Assembly: GCF_002632485.1 (NCBI RefSeq) | Contig: NZ_NIBU01000009.1 | Location: 58,826 to 122,825 of the forward strand | Direction of reading: 5' to 3' | Source of the DNA: Xenorhabdus innexi | GTDB taxonomy: Bacteria > Pseudomonadota > Gammaproteobacteria > Enterobacterales > Enterobacteriaceae | DNA: 64,000 nt | In this document: piece after piece, positions 27,394 to 35,503 of the stretch | Layout: each line of letters opens with the position of its first letter | Numbering within the stretch: position 1 is the first letter of the stretch | Notes under the pieces: generated by a model | The model's input: only the letters and a program-made list of their open reading frames with translations | Databases searched by the model: none | Told to the model about the DNA's origin: nothing | Translations under genes and position numbers: made by a program

Positions 27394-27924
27394 ATGAAAC
27401 TGAATAAATTGGCAATGATTTTAGGTCTTGGTGTCGCTCTAACTGCGGGCGCTGCAAATGCGGAAAATATGAATGACCGTGGTTTTGTTCACTTCAAAGG
27501 TACTATTATTAATCCGACTTGTTCACTTAAAAAATCCCATATCGATGTTAATTTTGGTGAAGTTCGGACTTCTAAGTTTAAATCCAACGTAAATGGTCAA
27601 TCCGAACGTATACCTTTTGATATTGAATTAGACAAGTGTTCTGATATCACAGGAAAGAAAATCTCTACAACATTCACTGGCGACGCAGTTGATGCTAGCG
27701 GCGAAATGTTAGCTGTTAAAGGTGTTAAAGGTGTTGGCATCGAAATCGGCGACTTAAATGACGGCGAGAACGGAAGAATGGTTCGTTTAGGCACGCCTAC
27801 TACTGCTGTAGATGCAGTTGATAACCGCCTGCGTTTCGATGCGAACCTGAAAGCTATCCCAGGTGAAACTATCACAACTGGCAATTTCTATGCTTTCGCA
27901 TACTTCACTTTAAACTACCTGTAA
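27394..27924 (+). CDS. mrxA: Major fimbrial subunit, MrpA/MrxA type
   Basis: The product is a 176-residue pilin, the main shaft subunit of a chaperone-usher fimbria. A signal peptide ends A-N-A at about residue 23. The mature part has the pilin disulphide pair (Cys in NPTCSL and Cys in DKCSD), a G1-F-style C-terminal beta zipper and the penultimate Tyr motif (FAYFTLNYL). AAAAGG lies upstream of the start. The gene order that follows (usher, chaperone, minor subunit, adhesin, MrpJ-like regulator) resembles the mrx locus of Xenorhabdus and the mrp locus of Proteus, in shortened form. The gene symbol is assigned by resemblance. Confidence 0.85.
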   Translation: MKLNKLAMILGLGVALTAGAANAENMNDRGFVHFKGTIINPTCSLKKSHIDVNFGEVRTSKFKSNVNGQSERIPFDIELDKCSDITGKKISTTFTGDAVDASGEMLAVKGVKGVGIEIGDLNDGENGRMVRLGTPTTAVDAVDNRLRFDANLKAIPGETITTGNFYAFAYFTLNYL

Positions 27925-28241
27925 TAGTGAAAATTAAAGGTTAGTTTTTAATTGCTGAATGTCGGGAAGCCCGCGCCATTTTGATTTTTTGGGTTTCCTG
28001 ACATAATTATTCAGCCTATTTCAAACATGTAATGTGTTTAATAATGGTGTTTAAAACTGATAAGAAAGCGATTTAAGTGGCAGTGCGTTGAAACGCTTTT
28101 TTAGGGTTAATTGAAGTTGTTTTTATCTCAGTTACCTATATTCGGAAAATCACATATTTTGCCATGTATACAGGTTTGGCATTATCAGGCAGTAATTAAA
28201 TTCAAATTGGATTATTAACGATTCATTGCTTAGAGGATGTT
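27925..28241. other. Pilin-usher intergenic region
   Basis: This 317-base stretch has no gene. It contains a 13-bp hairpin just after the pilin gene and AT-rich sequence before the usher. Such gaps commonly let the pilin message outlast the usher message. Confidence 0.5.
27960..28003 (+). repeat. Hairpin downstream of the major pilin gene
   Basis: Bases 27960-27972 and 27991-28003 form a 13-bp stem with two G-T pairs and an 18-base loop. There is no T run after it, so it probably stabilises or processes the pilin mRNA and allows partial read-through to the usher. Confidence 0.55.
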
Positions 28242-30908
28242 ATGGCTTGGTTTATAGCTTCTATGAATCATGATTTTTCGTCTGTTAATAAAAAAACACG
28301 CAGTAATAGAAAAAGAATATTTAATAAAAATGACGTGCTTAATACACAAAGAATAACGAATAAAACAAATGCAAAGCCTTTGATGCCCGGAATTAAACTC
28401 CTTTCTGCCCTGATACTATTTTCGCTATCCGGTATTCAGCTTGCTTATTCTAAATCCATTGAATTCAATACTGACGCGCTGGATATCAATGAACGCGACC
28501 ATATTGATTTGGGTAAGTTTTCCCGTGCGGGTTATATCATGCCGGGGAACTATATGATGGCAGTTCGGGTGAATGAATCTGAATTGCAGGATATGTATTC
28601 TATTGATTTTATTGCGCCGGATGATGATCCGAAAGGCAGTGAAGCCTGTGTGTCACCAGAATTAGTGAAAAAAATCGGTCTGAAATCACAATGGGCCGAC
28701 AAATTGGTCTGGCAGAATAATGATACATGTCTTGATATTAGTAGCCTGCCGGGGACGTCAGCTAAAGGGGATTTAGCCACTTATACCCTGTATTTAGCGG
28801 TTCCTAAATTTTATCTGGAATATGAATCATCGGATTGGGACCCTCCTTCCCGCTGGGATGAAGGAATAGCCGGACTGTTGTTTGACTACAATCTGTATGC
28901 ACAGGCAACTAAACCCGATCATGGCAACGCTCGCCAGCAAATCAGCGCAAATGGTACGGCAGGTTTTAATGCCGGTGCGTGGCGCTTCCGTGCAAACTGG
29001 CAGAGCAGATACGATCGCGAAAATACCAGTAAGAACAGCTCGGATGACGCAAATCGTTCCAGTGTCAGAAAACGCAGTTGGGACTGGAGCCGTTACTATG
29101 TATATCGTGCGCTGCCCTCGCTAGAGGCTAAATTGTCGCTGGGAGAGAATTACCTCAATTCTAATATCTTCGATAGTTTCCGTTATACCGGGGTCAGTCT
29201 GGTAACAGATGAAAATATGTTGCCACCCAATTTACGCGGCTATGCACCTGAAGTTACAGGAGTCGCGAAAACCAATGCCAAAGTTACCATCAGTCAGATG
29301 GGAAGGGTTCTGTATGAAACTCAGGTTTCCGCAGGCCCATTCCGTATTCAGGAACTCAGTGATGCTGTGGCAGGGACACTGGATGTCAGAATTGAAGAGC
29401 AGGATGGCAGTGTACAGGAGTTTCAGGTTAATACGGCAAACGTTCCTTTTCTGACCCGCCCCGGACGTGTGCAGTACAAATTTATTGGCGGGCAATCCAC
29501 TAATGAAAAACATCATCGCGAAGGGCCTGCTTTTGGTCTGGGAGAATTCTCCTGGGGGATCAATAACGGCTGGTCGTTATATGGTGGATTCTTGGGTGCG
29601 GGTGATTATAACGCTTTATCGCTGGGAGTTGGCCGTGATTTGCTGAGCTTTGGTGCATTAGCATTTGATGTCACAGAATCAAGAGCAAAACTGCCGGGAG
29701 AGAATAAAACGTTTACAGGGGGATCTTATCGCCTCAGTTACTCGAAACGTTTCGAACAATACAACAGTCAGGTGACATTCGCCGGATACCGTTTCTCTGA
29801 GCGTGATTTCATGAAAATGGGTCAATATATTGACCGCCGTTACCGAAATACCTCCTCTGAAAGTGGAAAAGAACTTTATACCGTTAATTTCAGTAAACAA
29901 TTTAACGACATAGGGTTCAGTACTAATTTCAGCTATAGCCACCAAACTTACTGGAACAAACCAACGAATAACCGTTATGACCTTTCCTTATCTAAGTCTC
30001 TGGATATCGGGCGTTATAAAGGTATTTATGTCAATTTATCTGCTTATCGCAACAAGTTTGACAATAAAAAAGATGATGGTCTGTATCTGGGGCTTTCCAT
30101 TCCTTGGGGAGAAAGCGGAACTGTCAACTATAACGGATTAGTCAATCGTCAGGGTAATGGGCATACAGTCAGTTATTTCAATCGGATTGATGATCGTAAT
30201 AACTATCGTATCTCAACAGGTGTGAATACATACGGAAGGGCGACAGCCGACGGCTATTACACCCACTATGGTGATGAGGCATTGGTAACAGCCAGCGCCA
30301 GCCACCAATCCGGCAATAATACTAACGCGACACTGGGCTTACAGGGCGGGATCACTGCTACCGCTAAAGGTGTCGCTTTACACCGTACGAATATCTCCGG
30401 AGCAACCCGCCTGATGGTGGATACCGAAGGTGTGCGGAATGTTCCTGTCCAGACATTCGGTTCTTCAGTTCACACTAACTATTTTGGCAAAGCTGTTCTG
30501 ACTGATGTGAACAGTTATCACCGTAATACCGCAAATATTGATCTGGATAAATTACCGGATGATGTGGAAGCAATACGTTCTGTCCAATTGGCAACATTAA
30601 CCGAAGGTGCCATCGGATATCGTAAATTTCAGGTTATATCTGGACTTAAGGCAATGACAGTAATCCGTTTGCCTGATGGTTCGTTTCCGCCTTTTGGTGC
30701 ATCTGTCACAAACGCAAATCAACGGGAAATTGGCATTGTAAGTGATGATGGATATGCCTACCTGAGTGGGATGAATAAAGGGGATAAATTGCAGGTTCAT
30801 TGGGATGGACAGGCTCAGTGTGAGATGACTGTACCAGATGATATTTCATCAGAGTATTCAACCGCAATTTTACTGCCTTGTCAGTTTTTAAATGTAAAAA
30901 ATAAGTAA
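28242..30908 (+). CDS. mrxC: Fimbrial outer-membrane usher, MrpC/MrxC type
   Basis: This 888-residue usher forms the outer-membrane pore that receives chaperone-subunit complexes and extrudes the fimbria. It contains the N-terminal periplasmic domain with a Cys pair (EACVSPE and DTCLD), the beta-barrel, the plug region and C-terminal domains with the closing Cys pair (AQCEM and LPCQF). The start has a strong AGAGGA. An unusually long basic N-region of about 47 residues precedes the hydrophobic core of the signal peptide (LLSALILFSLSG). A shorter start at 28383 lacks a ribosome site, so the long form is preferred. Confidence 0.92.
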   Translation: MAWFIASMNHDFSSVNKKTRSNRKRIFNKNDVLNTQRITNKTNAKPLMPGIKLLSALILFSLSGIQLAYSKSIEFNTDALDINERDHIDLGKFSRAGYIMPGNYMMAVRVNESELQDMYSIDFIAPDDDPKGSEACVSPELVKKIGLKSQWADKLVWQNNDTCLDISSLPGTSAKGDLATYTLYLAVPKFYLEYESSDWDPPSRWDEGIAGLLFDYNLYAQATKPDHGNARQQISANGTAGFNAGAWRFRANWQSRYDRENTSKNSSDDANRSSVRKRSWDWSRYYVYRALPSLEAKLSLGENYLNSNIFDSFRYTGVSLVTDENMLPPNLRGYAPEVTGVAKTNAKVTISQMGRVLYETQVSAGPFRIQELSDAVAGTLDVRIEEQDGSVQEFQVNTANVPFLTRPGRVQYKFIGGQSTNEKHHREGPAFGLGEFSWGINNGWSLYGGFLGAGDYNALSLGVGRDLLSFGALAFDVTESRAKLPGENKTFTGGSYRLSYSKRFEQYNSQVTFAGYRFSERDFMKMGQYIDRRYRNTSSESGKELYTVNFSKQFNDIGFSTNFSYSHQTYWNKPTNNRYDLSLSKSLDIGRYKGIYVNLSAYRNKFDNKKDDGLYLGLSIPWGESGTVNYNGLVNRQGNGHTVSYFNRIDDRNNYRISTGVNTYGRATADGYYTHYGDEALVTASASHQSGNNTNATLGLQGGITATAKGVALHRTNISGATRLMVDTEGVRNVPVQTFGSSVHTNYFGKAVLTDVNSYHRNTANIDLDKLPDDVEAIRSVQLATLTEGAIGYRKFQVISGLKAMTVIRLPDGSFPPFGASVTNANQREIGIVSDDGYAYLSGMNKGDKLQVHWDGQAQCEMTVPDDISSEYSTAILLPCQFLNVKNK

Positions 30909-31037
30909 AAATTAATAAGAAAAACTACGGAATGGTTTTTTTATGGAATATTGCATTAATTTTTAATGCGGCAATGCCGATATTAATTGATAGCAGTAAT
31001 ACAAGTATACGTTTTTTAAGCATGAGCTAATGACACT

Positions 31038-31796
31038 ATGAAACTGAAAAAAATTCTAATGATAGCCGCCGTAACGGTAACAAGTTTAATGTCAGCGCAT
31101 CAGGCAATGGCGGCGATAGCCTTAGATCGTACCCGGGCTATTTTTAATGGGAATGAAAAATCTGTCAGTTTGAATATTGAAAATCAACACTCTGATTTAC
31201 CTTATTTAGCACAGGCATGGCTTGAAGATGAGCAAGGAAATAAGATCAACAGCCCACTCGTTGTTGTTCCGCCTGTCCAGCGTATTGAAGCCGGAATGAA
31301 AAGTCAGGTTAAGATTCAGGCAATACCAGCTGTAGCGCAATTACCACAGGACAGAGAAAGCCTGTTCTATTTCAATGTGCGTGAAATTCCGCCACGCAGT
31401 GAAAAGTCGAATGTTCTGCAACTCGCGATACAAACAAAAATTAAGCTGTTCTACCGCCCGGATGCGGTTATTGCGCGCCGTATAGATCTTGAAAACCCAT
31501 GGCAGCAAAAACTGACGTTAACCCGTCAGGGAAATCAATATGTGGTGAATAACCCAACGCCGTATTACGTCACCCTTGCCGAAGGCCAGAGTAAAGTTAA
31601 AGGCAAGCCGGTTGAGGGTTTTAAACCATTAATGCTGGCTCCTCAGAGCAGTGAAACACTGGGTGGAACGGCCAGCGCTTTCGGCAGTAATCCCATATTG
31701 ACCTATGTCAATGACTATGGCGGACACCCGCAGTTAGCTTTTAGTTGTAGCGGCGATAGTTGTGTGGTGACAAAGATTATCGATGAAGAGAGCTGA
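31038..31796 (+). CDS. mrxD: Periplasmic fimbrial chaperone, PapD family
   Basis: This 252-residue chaperone donates a beta strand to fimbrial subunits and delivers them to the usher. A signal peptide ends A-M-A at about residue 25. The conserved Arg (ALDRTRAIF) and the Lys in KLFYRP, which bind the subunit carboxylate, are present, with the alternating hydrophobic G1 strand between SNVLQLAIQTKIKLFYRP. The C-terminus has a Cys pair (FSCSGDSC). It follows the usher gene by 129 bases. Confidence 0.92.
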   Translation: MKLKKILMIAAVTVTSLMSAHQAMAAIALDRTRAIFNGNEKSVSLNIENQHSDLPYLAQAWLEDEQGNKINSPLVVVPPVQRIEAGMKSQVKIQAIPAVAQLPQDRESLFYFNVREIPPRSEKSNVLQLAIQTKIKLFYRPDAVIARRIDLENPWQQKLTLTRQGNQYVVNNPTPYYVTLAEGQSKVKGKPVEGFKPLMLAPQSSETLGGTASAFGSNPILTYVNDYGGHPQLAFSCSGDSCVVTKIIDEES

Positions 31797-31859
31797 TTAG
31801 ATTGGGGGAGGAACCAAACAGACTCCACCTGATCATGATGAATTTTAGGATAAATGATA

Positions 31860-32438
31860 ATGAATTCGTTAACTATAAAGCCCTCTGAGCATACGCTGAA
31901 ATCATTAGTTCTGTCGGGCTTGTTCCTTCTGGGAATGAGTGGTCAGCAAAATGCTTATGCGCAGGATAACCTGCGCCAGAATGTCAGAATTACCATGACT
32001 GTCCTTGCTCCTTCCTGTGTGATTAAACCGGAAGATAAAGCAATGGAAGTTGATTTTGGCACTATTAACAGTCGGGATCTTTATTTGTATCACCGTACAG
32101 CAGGCCAACAATTCCGTCTGCATTTGGAGGAGTGTGACCCCAAAGTAGCCCAGAAAGTCAAAGTCAAGTTTGCCGGTCAGGAGAGTAGAGAACAGCCGGG
32201 ATTGTTGGCGTTCAATCATGGTAGTAGTGCTTCTGGTGCGGCTATTGGTATGGAAAAACTGGATGGCACTCCGCTGCCTTTTAATAAAACCGCCCAGTTC
32301 GCACTTACTGGCACAAACAGTAATCATGTTATTCCGTTTCAGGCATACATCAAAGCCGATCCCAACGCGCTTTTGCAAAATAAGATTGGTGTAGGAGAGT
32401 TCAATGCGATGGCAACTTTTGAGCTCAGTTATGAATAG
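31860..32438 (+). CDS. Minor fimbrial subunit
   Basis: The product is about 192 residues and resembles minor pilins such as MrpG/MrpB. ATG codons occur at 31854 and 31860; AGGA at 31847-31850 suits 31860 better. The signal peptide ends A-Y-A. The mature protein has the pilin pair of Cys (APSCVI and EECDP) and ends with the aromatic Tyr-containing zipper (FELSYE). It is probably an adaptor between shaft and tip. It lies 63 bases after the chaperone gene. Confidence 0.8.
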   Translation: MNSLTIKPSEHTLKSLVLSGLFLLGMSGQQNAYAQDNLRQNVRITMTVLAPSCVIKPEDKAMEVDFGTINSRDLYLYHRTAGQQFRLHLEECDPKVAQKVKVKFAGQESREQPGLLAFNHGSSASGAAIGMEKLDGTPLPFNKTAQFALTGTNSNHVIPFQAYIKADPNALLQNKIGVGEFNAMATFELSYE

Positions 32439-32507
32439 CCACCCCGGTTTCTTGTGTAATTTCCGTGATATTCAATCCGAGCTTGAGGCTATTTAGGGAA
32501 ATAAATT

Positions 32508-33347
32508 ATGCGCCATATTAAAAAACCATTAATGAAGTTTTCGGCATCATTATTTTTCTTAACTGCTTCATATGCTTATAGTGGAGCTTATGTCATGCCG
32601 GTGAATACAGTTGCATCGGGTAAGCAAACCATGACTACTATGGAGATTGTTGAATGGACAGAAGACGAGGGGATTGAGAACCCTTGTTACAACAAGCCAC
32701 AGTGCTATGTCGGCCCGGATGTCCAGTATAACAATGGCAAACAGCCGGGCATGTATGGCTCCTGTATTGATGCAAAAGTATGTTTGACTGATGCACATAA
32801 ATACCGGACAACAGCAGATGTTATGCGGGCTTATAAAAGTCAGCTCGGGGTTCCTAAGCGGGTAACATTTCCGATTATTACTGCCAATGCTCAGTGTGTA
32901 GGCTTGTTTTACACTAACCGGATATCATCAGGATATGGAACGGCACAAAAATTTCCTAATTCAACCTGTAATAAATTACCGCCTGCAAACCAGAGTTGTG
33001 AACTTAAAGTTCCTGCTGAAATTGCTTATGGTGAATTAAAAGCCTCAGAAGTTAACAATGCAATCCGTTCTATTAATGGGCAGTTTAGCTGTGCACTTTA
33101 TAGCAATAAAATAATGTTACAGATTAAATCTATTAATAATGAATCCAAAGTTTATCTCGATACTAATAAGCAAATTTATTCAGCATTACAGATTGATGGA
33201 AAAAATGCAGCGAATGGAGTGAATGTCATCGCTGAGGGAAAATATATTCCTTCAACTTTTACTCTGACGTCAACGCTGCACACATTAATACAACCTAAAG
33301 CCGGTAAATATGAAGGTACAGCCGTTGTCTTATTAACCTATTTATAA
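32508..33347 (+). CDS. Fimbrial tip adhesin candidate, MrpH-like
   Basis: This 279-residue two-domain protein is the last structural gene of the operon. A signal peptide ends near residue 25. The N-terminal receptor domain (about 30-160) has several Cys (NPCYNKPQCY, GSCID, KVC) and the C-terminal pilin-like domain has a QSCELKVP start and a GTAVVLLTYL donor strand. Position and length match Proteus MrpH (275). The whole protein has only three His (residue 3 in the signal peptide, one near 92, one near 262), so the three-His zinc site described for MrpH is not evident. Ligand unknown. Confidence 0.7.
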   Translation: MRHIKKPLMKFSASLFFLTASYAYSGAYVMPVNTVASGKQTMTTMEIVEWTEDEGIENPCYNKPQCYVGPDVQYNNGKQPGMYGSCIDAKVCLTDAHKYRTTADVMRAYKSQLGVPKRVTFPIITANAQCVGLFYTNRISSGYGTAQKFPNSTCNKLPPANQSCELKVPAEIAYGELKASEVNNAIRSINGQFSCALYSNKIMLQIKSINNESKVYLDTNKQIYSALQIDGKNAANGVNVIAEGKYIPSTFTLTSTLHTLIQPKAGKYEGTAVVLLTYL

Positions 33348-33363
33348 TTGAGAGTAAAATACT

Positions 33364-33642
33364 ATGCGAGTCAGTATGCTGGTAGGTAAACGGATCCAAA
33401 TGAGGCGCAAAGAGCTTGGGATAACAGCAGCAGAGCTGGCGGATAGAATCGGCGTCAGCCACCAGCAGTTATCACGTTATGAACGCGGAACTAACCGAAT
33501 TAGTCTGGAACATCTGGTTATTGTCTCTATTACTCTGAAGACACCAGCAAGTTGGTTTCTGGAAGATTGTTTTATTAAACCTGCACCTCAAATAAAAAAC
33601 CAACATACCTGTGTGGCTGAAACAATATTAGACTTATATTGA
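33364..33642 (+). CDS. mrxJ: MrpJ-like helix-turn-helix transcriptional regulator
   Basis: This 92-residue XRE-type DNA-binding protein ends the fimbrial operon, 16 bases after the adhesin gene. Residues about 8-62 form the helix-turn-helix, with recognition helix motif SHQQLSRYERG, close to the S-Q-Q-Q-F-S-R-Y-E motif that defines the Proteus MrpJ family. MrpJ represses motility when fimbriae are made; the same opposing control of swimming and adhesion is inferred here. A terminator follows. Confidence 0.82.
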   Translation: MRVSMLVGKRIQMRRKELGITAAELADRIGVSHQQLSRYERGTNRISLEHLVIVSITLKTPASWFLEDCFIKPAPQIKNQHTCVAETILDLY

Positions 33643-33681
33643 ATAAAAAGTTTAATAGAAAAAATATTATTCACTTTATAT

Positions 33682-33713
33682 AAAAGCCATCTCAAATCAG
33701 AGGTGGTTTTTTT
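33682..33713 (+). terminator. Terminator of the fimbrial operon
   Basis: AAGCCATCTC pairs with GAGGTGGTTT across a 6-base loop, with the stem extended by A-T pairs and a T run at 33707-33713. Confidence 0.85.
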
Positions 33714-33998
33714 ATCCCTCATAAAAGATGGATGCGTTGTTATTTTTTGAGAATGAAATGAATTCTGTTTATCGTTATTTTATTGTCCGGTTGTAATTGG
33801 GTTTTCGGTATTTAATCATCATGTTCCGTAGTATTATTGCCATTACCAGTGGCAGTAACCATAAGAATATTCTTTCTTAATTATAATAAACGTATATTAC
33901 TTTAATTTTCAGCCATTATTTTTGGTTGATTCTGGTTATCAATATTTGGGCATTTATCGTCAGTATTATTTTTTATTTTTACACAAGGAAAATGTTTT
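33714..33998. other. AT-rich region before the oxoamine synthase
   Basis: No gene is seen. The region is rich in short A/T tracts and should hold the promoter of the next gene. ACAAGGAAAAT supplies its ribosome site. Confidence 0.4.
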
Positions 33999-35270
33999 AT
34001 GAATAATTTGTGCCCTACTGATCTTGAAAAAGAAGACCATCACCGAGATATCACGCGATCTAACGATTATCTACAAAGCATGTCCGCCCGCCATGAGCAT
34101 TTTGTTGCTGCTGGAAAAATGGATATGATTGGCAGGGTATTTCATAGAACACCCTGTAAGCATGTTTCTGTTAGCTATAGCCCCACCAGCACTGATAGTG
34201 AGCAAGTACGTGAAGTTTTGCATTTAGGCTCTTATAACTATTCTGGGCTTAATGGTCATCAGAAAATCATCGAAGCCAGTATTAATGCAACTCATCGCTA
34301 TGGAACCACATCCAGCGGCGTACGCCTTCTCAATGGGACCTGCGGTCTGCATCTTGAAATGGAACAGAGGTTGGCTAACTTTCTTGGTGTGGAAGACGTG
34401 ATTACCTTAAGCTCGGGGTTCTGCGCTAATCTTGCGGCTCTTTCCACACTATGCCGTGAAGGTGACATCGTTTTCAGTGATATTCTCAACCATCAGTCTA
34501 TTGTTGATGGTCTGAAACTGAGTGGTGCAACGATTCGGATTTACCAGCACGTTTCTCTGAAAAATCTTGAGCACAAGCTTCGTCAAACGTCATTTCAGGC
34601 ACGCAAGTTTATTATTACTGACGGTGTATTCAGCATGGATGGCGATTTGGCTCCCTTGCCCGGAATTGTCGAATTAGCCCGAAAATATAATGCGTTCGTC
34701 ATTGTGGATGATGCGCATGGCACCGGACACATTGGCCCAAATGGCCGGGGAATTTGTGCACACTTTGGTATAACGGATCAGATTGATATTATCACTGGCA
34801 GCTTGAGCAAAGGCTTACCGGGCATTGGTGGATTTATTGGTACCAGCAAGAGAACAGGAAACATTATCCGTCTTGCTGCAACCCCTTATATTTACTCAGC
34901 TTCACTGCCTCCGGCTGTACTCGCTTCAATCATCAGCGCCATTGATATTCTTGAAGCTTCACCGCAGTTGACTCTGGAGCTGCAAACTAAGGCTGAGTAT
35001 TTTCGTCAGAAATTACGTGATGCAGGATTCAATATACTCAACAGTGAAACGGCTATCGTGCCATTGATTACAGGTGATGAGCAATGCTGTTACACGATGG
35101 CTCGTATGCTGCATGAGAAAGGTATATATGTTAACCCCGTGACATACCCTGCTGTGAGTAAGACACGATCACGGATACGGATTAACCTGAGCGCGAATTT
35201 GAGTGACGAAGAGTTGGATTATAGTATTAGCACGTTAGTGCAGATTGGGCGGCAATTGGCGCTGATATAG
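33999..35270 (+). CDS. PLP-dependent alpha-oxoamine synthase, serine palmitoyltransferase-like
   Basis: The 423-residue protein is an alpha-oxoamine synthase, which condenses an amino acid with an acyl-CoA or acyl-ACP and releases CO2. Visible residues: PLP Lys271 in SLSKG, Asp237 and His240 in VDDAHGTG, and stacking His165 in NHQS. Segments LGSYNYSGL, SSGVRLLNG, LEMEQRLANF and ATPYIYSASLPP resemble bacterial serine palmitoyltransferase more than BioF or Kbl. A 60-residue N-terminal extension precedes the core. No acyl carrier protein or bio genes are adjacent. It is a lone gene between the fimbrial operon and carB. The substrate is inferred; sphingolipid-like base, signal molecule or toxin precursor are all possible. 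Confidence 0.8.
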   Translation: MNNLCPTDLEKEDHHRDITRSNDYLQSMSARHEHFVAAGKMDMIGRVFHRTPCKHVSVSYSPTSTDSEQVREVLHLGSYNYSGLNGHQKIIEASINATHRYGTTSSGVRLLNGTCGLHLEMEQRLANFLGVEDVITLSSGFCANLAALSTLCREGDIVFSDILNHQSIVDGLKLSGATIRIYQHVSLKNLEHKLRQTSFQARKFIITDGVFSMDGDLAPLPGIVELARKYNAFVIVDDAHGTGHIGPNGRGICAHFGITDQIDIITGSLSKGLPGIGGFIGTSKRTGNIIRLAATPYIYSASLPPAVLASIISAIDILEASPQLTLELQTKAEYFRQKLRDAGFNILNSETAIVPLITGDEQCCYTMARMLHEKGIYVNPVTYPAVSKTRSRIRINLSANLSDEELDYSISTLVQIGRQLALI

Positions 35271-35317
35271 CCTCGGAAGGGAATGATTTTAACCATTCAA
35301 AATATTACCCGATAAAA

Positions 35318-35353
35318 AAACAGCCCCCTGACCCACTTGGGGAGCTGTTTGTT
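35318..35353 (+). terminator. Terminator after the oxoamine synthase
   Basis: AAACAGC at 35318-35324 pairs with GCTGTTT at 35344-35350 and an inner CCCC/GGGG stem with one bulged A. An A run to the left and T residues to the right allow it to work in both directions. Confidence 0.75.
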
Positions 35354-35360
35354 ATCTAGC

Positions 35361-35501
35361 TATACTCGTCGTCTTTCAAGTTGCCTCTTTCAAGTTGCCT
35401 CTTTGTTGGCTGCCCTCATTCGCCCCAGTCACATAGTTATCTATGCTCCCGGGGACTCATTTCCTTGCCGCCGCGACGCAACTTGAAATCCATAGGGTAT
35501 A
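35361..35501. repeat. Palindromic MITE-like repeat, full copy
   Basis: Ends carry TATACTCGTC with CTTTCAAGTTGC (35373-35384) and inverted GCAACTTGAAA (35478-35488) with a GGGTATA end. The centre has a second hairpin, CCCC.. ACATAG/CTATG ..GGGG. A short internal duplication repeats TCAAGTTGCCTCTT. Similar elements occur in intergenic regions of several enterobacteria. It fills the gap before the carB stop. A shorter copy lies at 53391-53447. Confidence 0.7.
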
Positions 35502-35503
35502 AA

